From: Nitrosopumilaceae archaeon
GTDB taxonomy: Archaea > Thermoproteota > Nitrososphaeria > Nitrososphaerales > Nitrosopumilaceae
Direction of reading: 5' to 3'
NCBI GenBank assembly: GCA_021296165.1
Contig: JAGWAW010000026.1
Coordinates: 1 to 12,033, forward strand
Length of the DNA: 12,033 bases
A program made the position numbers and the translations under genes. Shown piece after piece: positions 5,828 to 11,617 of this stretch (within the stretch, counting starts at the first letter, position 1; each line of letters begins with the position of its first letter). The notes below the pieces were generated by a model that had not been told where the DNA came from, ran no database searches, and saw only the letters and a list, made by a program, of their open reading frames with translations.

Positions 5828-6676
5828 CTATTGGGACGTCATCCTGGCCAGCCAGTCGCTCTTGGGAGGAGCTGGAGGCGGCTCGGGTATGTTGTAGGCG
5901 AGGGTGGGCGGAGCCGCTGGAACCTCGGGCGGTATGGCCGTCGGCTCAGGCTCCCGAACCGGCTCTGGAAGTGCCTCAGGTTCGGGTTCTGGGAGTGCCT
6001 CGGGTTCGTGGATTGCCTCAGGTTCGGGTTCCGGGGGTGCCTCTACAGACCCGACTTGTGGGGCGCTGTCGTATATGTGCGACTCTTCGCTGGCCAACTC
6101 TTCCAGCCTTCCCTGCATGTTGCCTATCTCGCTGATCTCATACTCAATGCGCTCCAGTATCGCATCGGTACTGGCCTTTACAATCTTGTAGTCGGACTCC
6201 AGTATCTCGCTGCTTTTGTACTGGATGGTGGCATCAAAACTGAGTGATTTGGCGACCTTCAGCTGCTCGTGCAGCTCGGCCATTCTGGCAGCCAATGTCT
6301 CGCGCACGGTGTACTCAGACTCGTTTATGGCAGACATCTTCTCTTCGTATCCGCGGCGCACCGACTCGGAGTCTTCCCTCATGCGGCCGCTCTCCGAGAG
6401 TATTATGTGGAGTGCCCGCAGGCGGCGTATCAGGAGTCCCTTCTCGCGAAGTATCTTCTGCGAGTCCAGCCTCCACTGCGGCACATACACAATGGAGTCC
6501 TCCTGGACCACCAGATGCTCGAATGGTATCTCCATGAGGCCGCGGTATCCGCAGTCAACCCCCACGGTAACCACGGTGCCGTCTATGTCGGTCGTTGTGC
6601 CGACGGCCTTGCCGACGCGGGAACCATACATGTCGTTAACGTGTTTGCCCATTATGCTGGGTTCGTTCTCGTTCAT
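5828..6676 (-). CDS. cdvA: CdvA, archaeal ESCRT-type cell division protein
   Basis: CdvA is the archaea-specific membrane/DNA-associated protein that recruits ESCRT-III-like CdvB to mid-cell before constriction. The 282-residue product has the expected order. A PRC-barrel-like N-terminal domain spans about residues 8-75 (GKHVNDMYGSRVGKAVGT, DIDGTVVTVGVDCG, then PQWRLDSQKILREK). A long charged coiled coil covers about 76-200. A Pro/Glu-rich linker (about 210-262) precedes the tail KSDWLARMTSQ, probably the peptide that docks on CdvB. The ATG at 6676 fits a TATA box 26 bp upstream, so the mRNA is leaderless. In Sulfolobus cdvA sits with cdvB and cdvC; here neither is adjacent, as is usual in Thaumarchaeota. 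The linker is built from near-repeats of EPEPEALPEP. A palindrome centred on the TATA box suggests repressor control. Confidence 0.93.
   Translation of the reverse strand: MNENEPSIMGKHVNDMYGSRVGKAVGTTTDIDGTVVTVGVDCGYRGLMEIPFEHLVVQEDSIVYVPQWRLDSQKILREKGLLIRRLRALHIILSESGRMREDSESVRRGYEEKMSAINESEYTVRETLAARMAELHEQLKVAKSLSFDATIQYKSSEILESDYKIVKASTDAILERIEYEISEIGNMQGRLEELASEESHIYDSAPQVGSVEAPPEPEPEAIHEPEALPEPEPEALPEPVREPEPTAIPPEVPAAPPTLAYNIPEPPPAPPKSDWLARMTSQ
5945..6045 (-). repeat. Degenerate 42-bp repeat encoding the Pro/Glu linker of CdvA
   Basis: The 17-base string beginning GCCTCAGGTTCGGG occurs exactly at 5973-5989 and again at 6015-6031, a 42-bp period, with partial copies between and around (for example GCCTCGGGTTCG at 5998). 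It encodes repeated E-P-E-P-E-A units. Such tracts expand and contract by slippage, so linker length probably varies between strains. Confidence 0.6.
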
Positions 6677-6693
6677 TGGTAGATGGTGCCGAC

Positions 6694-6711
6694 GCAGGTA
6701 TTATCACCTGC
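6694..6711 (-). promoter_or_regulatory. cdvA TATA box inside a GCAGGT-N6-ACCTGC palindrome
   Basis: The minus-strand TATA box TGATAATAC (6698-6706) is centred 26 bp before the cdvA ATG. It is embedded in a perfect 6-bp inverted repeat (6694-6699 with 6706-6711). A dimeric regulator bound here would exclude TBP, so the layout is that of an operator for repression. Confidence 0.55.
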
Positions 6712-6746
6712 TTGTCAAATGTTTTTGTCACTAGTGTAGCGGTACG

Positions 6747-6875
6747 TTGACCGATCGCTTGGCAGTGCAGAGACAGGTTTCGCAGGAGCTGGCTATCGGA
6801 TTGCTTCGAGAGCGTGGATTCCCAACGGCGCATTGTGTCTGTTTCCCTGATGTGCCAGTCCATAGGACAATGTAG
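6747..6875 (+). CDS. Possible 42-residue protein or gene remnant (doubtful)
   Basis: A TTG-to-TAG plus-strand frame reads as a Leu/Arg/Glu helix (VSQELAIGLLRERGF) followed by a Cys/Val-rich segment. The peptide looks more natural than the opposite-strand frame over the same DNA, but third-position GC is only about half and there is no clear promoter or ribosome site. It could be a decayed fragment of a larger gene. Together with 6876-6945, where I see nothing, it fills the 300 bp between cdvA and the next gene. Confidence 0.18.
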   Translation: MTDRLAVQRQVSQELAIGLLRERGFPTAHCVCFPDVPVHRTM

Positions 6876-6945
6876 ATCCAGGCGCCGCTACATTTCGGTT
6901 CCAGCCACCCCCCGTTCCTGCGGGAGCAGCCCATCATGACAAGGC

Positions 6946-6953
6946 AAAAATAT
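6946..6953 (+). promoter_or_regulatory. TATA box of the 117-residue coiled-coil protein gene
   Basis: AAAAATAT is centred 24-25 bp before the ATG at 6974. A Shine-Dalgarno-like AGGAGGG (6962-6968) also precedes the ATG, so a short leader starting from another site (the A/T stretch CATTATAGG, 6956-6964) cannot be excluded. Confidence 0.45.
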
Positions 6954-6973
6954 GCCATTATAGGAGGGCGGGC

Positions 6974-7327
6974 ATGGACCCGCACATGGAAAGGCACCTG
7001 AGGGGGCTGTACGGCCTGGATCCGGACGTTCCGCACATGGCCTTGGGATTCCCACGACTGCCACCGCTGGCGCTGGCCCGCTTGGGGCTGCCGGAGGAGG
7101 CGCCCCGACGGTACGGCGACCAGATGGCACGCGCCCAGCTGGAGAAGTTTAGTGAGGCATACCGGCGCCGGGTGGCCGGGCTGCTGGAGGGCAGGACCGT
7201 GATTCCCCCCGGACACCCCCTGTATGTCGGCGGAGACGCCGAGCCGCTGAGGGCCGAGAACGACCGCCTCCGGAAGGAGAATGAGGACCTGAAGCGTCGA
7301 CTGGACGGCTCCAACTCACGTCTCTAG
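6974..7327 (+). CDS. Small protein with C-terminal coiled coil, function unknown
   Basis: The 117-residue soluble protein has no recognised catalytic motif. The N-terminal half is rich in Pro, Leu and His (HMALGFPRLPPLALARLGLP). A helical segment follows (QMARAQLEKFSEAYRRRV), and residues about 88-112 form a short charged coiled coil (LRAENDRLRKENEDLKRRL) with leucines at heptad spacing, suggesting dimerisation. It has the look of a thaumarchaeal conserved hypothetical. The ATG at 6974 is supported by an A/T box 25 bp upstream and by AGGAGGG six bases before it. The 3' end overlaps the convergent 70-residue gene by 12 bp, so their transcripts would be partly antisense. An opposite-strand frame of similar length looks like a shadow of this gene. 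Confidence 0.7.
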   Translation: MDPHMERHLRGLYGLDPDVPHMALGFPRLPPLALARLGLPEEAPRRYGDQMARAQLEKFSEAYRRRVAGLLEGRTVIPPGHPLYVGGDAEPLRAENDRLRKENEDLKRRLDGSNSRL

Positions 7328-7528
7328 TTGCCGGAGTAGACGCGATATTACATCGGCGTTCTGCTGGCGAGCATCCCGGATCTCGCTCATGCGATCGGCG
7401 CTTCCCCCCGAGAGTGCCAACGTGACATACTCCTCGTCCAAGGTGCTGTTTTCGCTCATGCGCCTTACCACCTCAAACAGTATACCTATCACCTGGTTTT
7501 GTGCTCGTATGAGCTCGTCCTTGTCCAT
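7316..7528 (-). CDS. 70-residue helical protein, third gene of the zinc finger-HD operon
   Basis: The product is a small acidic, mostly helical protein: a first helix with IRAQNQVIGILFEVVRR and a second after a SGGSADRM turn ending in VISRLLRQLET. There is no membrane segment and no cysteine. I recognise no domain. The ATG lies one base after the HD-hydrolase stop (TAG-c-ATG), so the two are almost certainly co-transcribed and probably coupled. A GGGAGGG inside the end of the HD gene is about 11 bases upstream and could help initiation. It may be an accessory subunit or adaptor of the hydrolase, which is inference from position only. Confidence 0.7.
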   Translation of the reverse strand: MDKDELIRAQNQVIGILFEVVRRMSENSTLDEEYVTLALSGGSADRMSEIRDARQQNADVISRLLRQLET

Positions 7529-7529
7529 G

Positions 7530-8048
7530 CTACGACGAGCCCTCCCGTATGATACCTGCCGCCCTGCCCCTCTCTAGGCCGGTGTGGGCCGACTCCAAAA
7601 ACGACTTCAGGGTCGCCGCATCCAGCATGTCGCGGTAGCGATGCGCCTGAAGCCCCATCTCCAGCCTGTCGGCATCGTGTACCAGGCGAGCCTCGGGTGT
7701 CAGGGCAGAGACGTACTCCTGCCATGCCTCCCTGTACAGATCCTTCAGAGGCGGGGGCAGGCTATTCAATATGCGATCCATCGCATCCTGTTCCATGTTA
7801 CGCTTCTTGGCGGGATCCATGCTGCCCGGCACTATGTCGCCGGTTATGCCCTCGGCCATGTCGTGCAGCAGCGCCATCCTGACGACGCGCCCGGTGTCCA
7901 ACCCGGAGATATCGGAGATGAGCATGGCGATTATGCCGGCAGCATACGAATGATCGGCTACCGACTCGGGGTGTTCCATCCCGGCATCCACCCAACCCTG
8001 CCGGAGTACGCCCTTGAGGTCCAGCGCCGCTTCAACAAACTCTCTCAA
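7530..8048 (-). CDS. HD-domain phosphohydrolase, YfbR/HDDC2 (5'-deoxynucleotidase) type
   Basis: This is a metal-dependent HD hydrolase that in related proteins removes phosphate from 5'-deoxynucleotides. Counting from the TTG, the metal ligands are His33 in ESVADHSYAAG, the His62-Asp63 pair in MALLHDMAEGITGD, and Asp127 in HDADRLEM. The motif GWV...HPESVADH is diagnostic of the YfbR/HDDC2 group, and 172 residues is a normal length (170-200). I chose TTG 8048, whose bases overlap the zinc-finger stop as TTGA; no ATG or GTG lies nearby, and the family begins close to the LKGVLRQGWV segment. Upstream in-frame ATGs (8159) would read back through the zinc-finger gene. Substrate specificity (dNMP versus NMP or another phosphate ester) is inferred from family, not shown. 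Confidence 0.88.
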   Translation of the reverse strand: MREFVEAALDLKGVLRQGWVDAGMEHPESVADHSYAAGIIAMLISDISGLDTGRVVRMALLHDMAEGITGDIVPGSMDPAKKRNMEQDAMDRILNSLPPPLKDLYREAWQEYVSALTPEARLVHDADRLEMGLQAHRYRDMLDAATLKSFLESAHTGLERGRAAGIIREGSS

Positions 8049-8167
8049 TACTTTCTTGTGTCGCCTTCCAGCAGTCCGGAACCGTGGTGGATCCTGTCTA
8101 TATGCTTGGAGAGGTCGTCGGCGGTCTCGAATTCGGAGCTGCAGTAAGCGCATTTGCAATTGGCCAT
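8045..8167 (-). CDS. 40-residue C2H2 zinc-finger microprotein
   Basis: The product is essentially one classical C2H2 finger. Cys6-x2-Cys9, Phe13, Leu19, His22-x4-His27 match the pattern C-x2-C-x3-F-x5-L-x2-H-x4-H exactly (CAYCSSEFETADDLSKH, then IDRIHH). A Lys/Arg/Tyr tail, GDTRKY, ends the protein. A TATA box lies 27 bp upstream of the ATG at 8167, predicting a leaderless message. Its TGA overlaps the TTG of the HD hydrolase, so it leads a three-gene operon. Single-finger proteins of this size occur in archaea and may bind nucleic acid or a partner protein; no target is evident here. It is easily missed by gene callers, which tend to extend the frame upstream to 8485 across the divergent promoter. 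Confidence 0.82.
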   Translation of the reverse strand: MANCKCAYCSSEFETADDLSKHIDRIHHGSGLLEGDTRKY

Positions 8168-8189
8168 TGAGGCGATGATGGGAGACGGG

Positions 8190-8198
8190 CTAATAAAC
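8190..8198 (-). promoter_or_regulatory. TATA box of the zinc finger-HD operon
   Basis: The minus-strand sequence GTTTATTAG is centred 27 bp before the zinc-finger ATG (8167). Confidence 0.65.
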
Positions 8199-8268
8199 AA
8201 TACGCGGGCCCCCGGCACGCCCTCAGGCACACCCCCGACAAGCGCGAAGCATCGTATCGTGGCCGTAT

Positions 8269-8305
8269 CCTGAGTATAAACGCCAAGTAGACCTGAGTAT
8301 ATACG
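8269..8305. repeat. Two 14-bp direct repeats in the metH/zinc-finger divergent region
   Basis: CCTGAGTATAAACG (8269-8282) and CCTGAGTATATACG (8292-8305) agree at 13 of 14 positions and are 23 bp apart. They lie 26-60 bp upstream of the metH TATA box. Two readings are open: operator copies for a regulator of metH, or extra promoters, since GTATAAAC and GTATATAC themselves resemble TATA boxes. Confidence 0.55.
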
Positions 8306-8330
8306 GCCCCCCGCCCGCTCCGATACTTCA

Positions 8331-8338
8331 ATTATAAA
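8331..8338 (+). promoter_or_regulatory. TATA box of the metH-like gene
   Basis: ATTATAAA is centred 26-27 bp before the ATG at 8361, predicting a leaderless mRNA and supporting that start over the ATG at 8397. Confidence 0.65.
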
Positions 8339-8360
8339 CAACCGGGCTGCCACAAAGGCA

Positions 8361-10820
8361 ATGCCTCTGATCAGCTCGGCCTTCAAGGTTGTCGATATGA
8401 AACAGTTACCTCCCCCGCTTATAATCGGCGAGCGGGTCAATGCCCAAGGATCCCGCAAGGCGAAGAGGATGGTGCTGGCCGACAACTACGAGGGGCTAGT
8501 CGGGCTGGCCCGCGAGCAGGCCGATGCCGGCGCCCACTGCCTGGACGTCTGCGTGGCCACTACCGAGCGGGACGACGAGCTGGAGACAATGGTAACGCTG
8601 GTCAAGAGGTTGAGCCTGGAGCTGGATACCCCGCTGGTGATAGACTCGACTGATCCGGTGGTGGTGGAGGCCGCCATACGGCAGATCCCCGGCAAGCCGG
8701 TCATAAACTCTATAAACCTGGAAGGCAACGGGAGCCGGTTCTCTGGATTAGTTCCGGTGATGGCCAAGTACGGCGTGCCCGCCGTAGCCATGTGCATAGG
8801 TCCTGGTGGCATGGCCAAGACCGCCGCTGAAAAGCTGGAGACCGCAAGGCTCATGGTGGAGCGGGGCCGGGAGTACGGCATACAAGAGTGGCAGTACGTG
8901 TTTGACCCGCTCACGTTCACGCTGGCCACCGGCCAAGAGGAGTTTGCCGATTCGGCTGTGCAGACCATACGGGGCATTGAGCTCATAAAGGCGGAGTTTC
9001 CCCGCGCTTATACGGTGGTGGGGCTGAGCAACGTAAGCTTCGGGCTGGACCCATACCCCCGCCGCATAGTAAATTCTGTGTTCTTGTACCATGCCATACA
9101 GGCCGGGCTCGATTGCGTGATAGCAAACCCCCGCGACCTGATTCCGTACCCGGACGTGCCGGAGAGACTGCGGGATGCTGCCGGGGATCTGATCTTCAAC
9201 AAAAGTCCCGATGCGCTCACCGCGCTGCTGGAAGGGTGCGCCGGCGCAGACGCGCAGGCGGGCGGCAGCACTCCGAAACCGGCGGTAGACCCGTCTTGGC
9301 CCGCCAAAAGGCGAGCCAACTACAGGATCATAAACCAGCTAAAGGAGGGCATAGAGCGTGACGTGGTGCTGGCCATCGCCGACAACATAGAGAACCCCAC
9401 CATACACGACGACGGCCACACCGTCTCCATAGACATGGATCCCCGCAGCACGCACGAGGCAGCCATCTCCACGCTGAACGGATCACTGCTCCCGGCCATG
9501 AAGACTGTGGGGGACATGTTTGGGGCCGGCGAACTCATACTGCCCTTCGTGTTGAAGTCGGCCGAGTGCATGAAGGCAGCCGTCTCGGAGCTGGAAAAAT
9601 ACCTGGTCAAAAAGGAGGGCGCCAGCAAGGGGAGGCTGGTGCTGGGTACCGTATACGGAGACGTCCACGACATTGGAAAGAACCTGGTAAAGACGATATT
9701 CCAGAACAACGGCTACACCGTATACGACTTGGGAAAGCAGGTACCGATGCAAAAATTTCTGGAAAAGATAGAAGAGGTGGATGCCGACGCCGTCGGCCTC
9801 TCGGCCCTGCTAGTGAACACATCCCGGGAGATGAAGCACTTTGTGGACCATACGCGGGAGCACGGCATGGACATCCCGATACTGTGCGGCGGCGCGGCCA
9901 TAAACTCCAACTATATCAACCGGCTGGCCACCGACGGTGGAGTGTACGGGCCAGGCATGTTCTATTGCAAGGATATGTTCGACGGATTAAGCACAATGAA
10001 CATGCTGATGGCCGATCGCGCGGCGCTGCTCTCGGAGTGGCGCGACATGCTGGAAAACAGGCGGCGGCCCTCCGGTGGCGCCCCAAAAGGCGGCCTGCCC
10101 CGCAGCAGCATCAAACCAGTAGAGCCGCCCCGCGTCGCGTACGGAACAACCATCATATCAGACATAGACTACGACATGGTCTGGAAGGCGGTGGATGTGA
10201 AGTCGCTCTTCAAGCTGGGTTGGGGCGTACGCGGCCGCGCGGGCCGAAAACAGGAAGAGGACCACCAGAAGATATACCAAACTATGAAGGGTGTGGTTCG
10301 GGAAATATTCGAGCCACAGATCATATATGGCTACTTTAGGTGCCGCTCCCTGGGGGAGAGCCTGGAGGTGGAGGGCAACTCTGGTACCATTGTCTTTGAC
10401 TTTCCCAGGTCGCACCGGCCTGACCATTTATGCATCTCCGATTATTTCGGAAATGATGACGTGGTAGCGTTCCAAGCGTGTACGGCCGGAGCGGCCGCGA
10501 ACCGCATAATATCAGAATGGGGCGAGGAGGGAAGGATAGTCGACGCATACTACCTGAACGGACTGGCCACTGAGTTTGTGGAGGCGATGGCCAGCTGGAC
10601 CAACCGCATTATACAGCGCCAGATGGGGCGGGAACGAGGATGCCTACGGTATAGTTGGGGGTATCCGGACTGTCCCGACGTGGCGCAACATCGCCTGGTG
10701 TGGGATCTTCTCAAACCAGACAGGATTGGAATGAAGCTCACCACGTCCGGTCAGATCACGCCGGACCTCTCGACGGTGGCCATCGTGGTGCACCATCCTG
10801 ATGCAAAATACAGCAAATGA
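8361..10820 (+). CDS. metH: Cobalamin-dependent methionine synthase, pterin/B12/activation domains (no homocysteine domain)
   Basis: The 819-residue protein matches the C-terminal three quarters of MetH. A pterin-binding TIM barrel (about 20-300) has GERVNAQGSRK, PLVIDSTDP and VINSINLE. A B12 cap helix bundle (about 345-420) and the cobalamin domain (about 420-560) follow, with the cobalt-ligating His436 in YGDVHDIGKN plus GLSALLVNTS and ILCGGAA. The AdoMet-binding reactivation domain (about 600-819) carries CLRYSWGYPDCPD, IGMKLTTSGQITP and HHPDAKY. It would transfer a methyl group from a methylated pterin to cob(I)alamin. The N-terminal zinc homocysteine-binding barrel of full MetH is absent and not encoded next door; a separate partner protein is expected. 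ATG 8361 fits the TATA box; ATG 8397 would drop 12 residues. It is divergent from the zinc-finger operon. Confidence 0.93.
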   Translation: MPLISSAFKVVDMKQLPPPLIIGERVNAQGSRKAKRMVLADNYEGLVGLAREQADAGAHCLDVCVATTERDDELETMVTLVKRLSLELDTPLVIDSTDPVVVEAAIRQIPGKPVINSINLEGNGSRFSGLVPVMAKYGVPAVAMCIGPGGMAKTAAEKLETARLMVERGREYGIQEWQYVFDPLTFTLATGQEEFADSAVQTIRGIELIKAEFPRAYTVVGLSNVSFGLDPYPRRIVNSVFLYHAIQAGLDCVIANPRDLIPYPDVPERLRDAAGDLIFNKSPDALTALLEGCAGADAQAGGSTPKPAVDPSWPAKRRANYRIINQLKEGIERDVVLAIADNIENPTIHDDGHTVSIDMDPRSTHEAAISTLNGSLLPAMKTVGDMFGAGELILPFVLKSAECMKAAVSELEKYLVKKEGASKGRLVLGTVYGDVHDIGKNLVKTIFQNNGYTVYDLGKQVPMQKFLEKIEEVDADAVGLSALLVNTSREMKHFVDHTREHGMDIPILCGGAAINSNYINRLATDGGVYGPGMFYCKDMFDGLSTMNMLMADRAALLSEWRDMLENRRRPSGGAPKGGLPRSSIKPVEPPRVAYGTTIISDIDYDMVWKAVDVKSLFKLGWGVRGRAGRKQEEDHQKIYQTMKGVVREIFEPQIIYGYFRCRSLGESLEVEGNSGTIVFDFPRSHRPDHLCISDYFGNDDVVAFQACTAGAAANRIISEWGEEGRIVDAYYLNGLATEFVEAMASWTNRIIQRQMGRERGCLRYSWGYPDCPDVAQHRLVWDLLKPDRIGMKLTTSGQITPDLSTVAIVVHHPDAKYSK

Positions 10821-10909
10821 CGGAGAATCACGCATACGAGTGCGGCAGCCTGCAGGCCGTCCCATCGCGCGGGCACGATCCGCCCGGCCGGGAGACCGGC
10901 CCTCCATAG
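10817..10909 (+). CDS. Possible 30-residue ORF overlapping the metH stop (doubtful)
   Basis: An ATG overlaps the metH stop as ATGA and opens a 30-residue frame (beginning MTENHAYECG, ending in a Pro/Gly/Arg-rich tail). The overlap is the classic arrangement for coupled translation, but the peptide has no recognisable feature. Its last third is a perfect hairpin (10886-10901), so the region may instead be a structured 3' UTR. An opposite-strand frame with high third-position GC (10828-11193) covers the same DNA. Confidence 0.18.
   Translation: MTENHAYECGSLQAVPSRGHDPPGRETGPP
10886..10901 (+). other. Perfect 6-bp hairpin with GNRA tetraloop downstream of metH
   Basis: GGCCGG (10886-10891) pairs with CCGGCC (10896-10901) across a GAGA loop. 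GNRA loops are characteristic of functional RNA. It lies 66 bases after the metH stop on the same strand and may mark the mRNA 3' end. Confidence 0.4.
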
Positions 10910-11110
10910 AACGCGCCGGTGCCAGACACAATGGCCATGCCGACCTTCCGGCCCAACCCCACCACGTGCCCCTGTTCCCGGCGTCGCCGGGCATCATCGA
11001 CGCCTGACCGCCCCCTCCACCGAGGCTTCCGGACGCTTGCAACCGCCACAAATCCCCAACAAACCCCAAGATATCCCCGCGGGAACCAAGAGACATCCTG
11101 CCTACAAGCA

Positions 11111-11157
11111 GTACCCAAGGCAGCCGCCTTCGTACCTAGCCCTGGTGGTTGCCCACC
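11111..11157 (-). other. Paired hairpins, candidate structured RNA
   Basis: The first hairpin pairs GTAC (11111-11114) and AAGGC (11117-11121) with GCCTT (11126-11130) and GTAC (11132-11135) around a 4-base loop. The second, GGTGG (11144-11148) with CCACC (11153-11157), has loop GCAA on the minus strand, a GNRA tetraloop, which suggests the minus strand is the RNA. No known RNA family matched. Confidence 0.3.
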
Positions 11158-11373
11158 CATGCCACGTCTTGCAGAATAAGCATTAACCAGCACCGGACCG
11201 CTTAGTCCCTGCCAGCTATCTATTAATACGTCTCAAAATCCAGCAGGGGTGGTGACCGGCTCAAAAGTGGAATTCGTACGGTATAGAAATCAGGCCGAGA
11301 GCCAGATGCCAGATTCCAGTTGTTTACACCATAACCACAATGCTACAATTGCAATAACGCCACATTGGTGGCT

Positions 11374-11416
11374 TGTCCCGTATGCGGTGATTTTGTTTGC
11401 TGTTCCGTATGCGGTG
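11374..11416 (+). repeat. 16-bp direct repeats upstream of the 60-residue gene
   Basis: TGTCCCGTATGCGGTG (11374-11389) and TGTTCCGTATGCGGTG (11401-11416) differ at one base and start 27 bp apart. The second ends just before the AGGAGG (11418-11423) of the following gene. The spacing and position fit a regulator binding upstream of, or over, the promoter. Confidence 0.5.
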
Positions 11417-11434
11417 TAGGAGGCGGCCGGGATC

Positions 11435-11617
11435 ATGCAGACATACCAGGAGTGGCTAGACGAATTTGTTGCGCTTCGCGACAAATCCGGAACCCCATAC
11501 ACCAGACAAGAGTACTTTAAGACGTTCTTTAATGAGGTAGACCCAAGAAAGATATACGAACAGGACGTACAAGTCACCAAGCGTTTGGTGGACCGAGGAG
11601 CCATTGTGTATGACTAG
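11435..11617 (+). CDS. 60-residue small acidic protein, function unknown
   Basis: The ATG-to-TAG frame encodes a soluble 60-residue protein with balanced composition: MQTYQEWLDEFVALRDKSG, then aromatic-rich TRQEYFKTFFNEVD, then a basic/hydrophobic C-terminal helix (VQVTKRLVDRGAIVYD). No domain recognised. AGGAGG (11418-11423) lies 11 bases before the ATG, slightly far for a Shine-Dalgarno site, and no convincing TATA box lies 26 bp upstream. The peptide is far more protein-like than the opposite-strand frame over the same DNA. Codon third positions are less GC-rich than in the large genes, so it may belong to a recently acquired segment that continues to the right edge. Confidence 0.55.
   Translation: MQTYQEWLDEFVALRDKSGTPYTRQEYFKTFFNEVDPRKIYEQDVQVTKRLVDRGAIVYD

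Larger units (their letters stand above)
10910..11434. other. Gene-poor spacer with hairpins
   Basis: Over 500 bp has no protein-coding frame I can support on either strand. A minus-strand frame (10828-11193) is long and GC3-rich but has no recognisable domain. The stretch contains two adjacent hairpins at 11111-11135 and 11144-11157, and A/T-rich boxes near 11175 and 11218-11228 (CTATTAATACG). No tRNA, SRP RNA or rRNA signature is visible. Confidence 0.4.

Noticed and set aside
6636..6863. Minus-strand frame of 75 codons upstream of cdvA
   Set aside because: It spans the cdvA promoter and start codon in another frame and has no recognisable feature.
8168..8360. Cobalamin or SAM riboswitch upstream of metH
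   Set aside because: The mRNA is predicted to be leaderless, leaving no 5' UTR, and no B12-box-like sequence is visible.
8168..8485. Upstream extension of the zinc-finger ORF to 8485
   Set aside because: It would run through the divergent promoter region and the start of metH; the ATG at 8167 sits 27 bp from a TATA box.
10828..11193. Minus-strand frame of 121 codons downstream of metH (contains GRKVGMAIVSGTGAFYGG)
   Set aside because: Third-position GC is high and one segment looks protein-like, but there is no domain, no fitting promoter and the N-terminal half is low-quality sequence. Kept only as a possibility.
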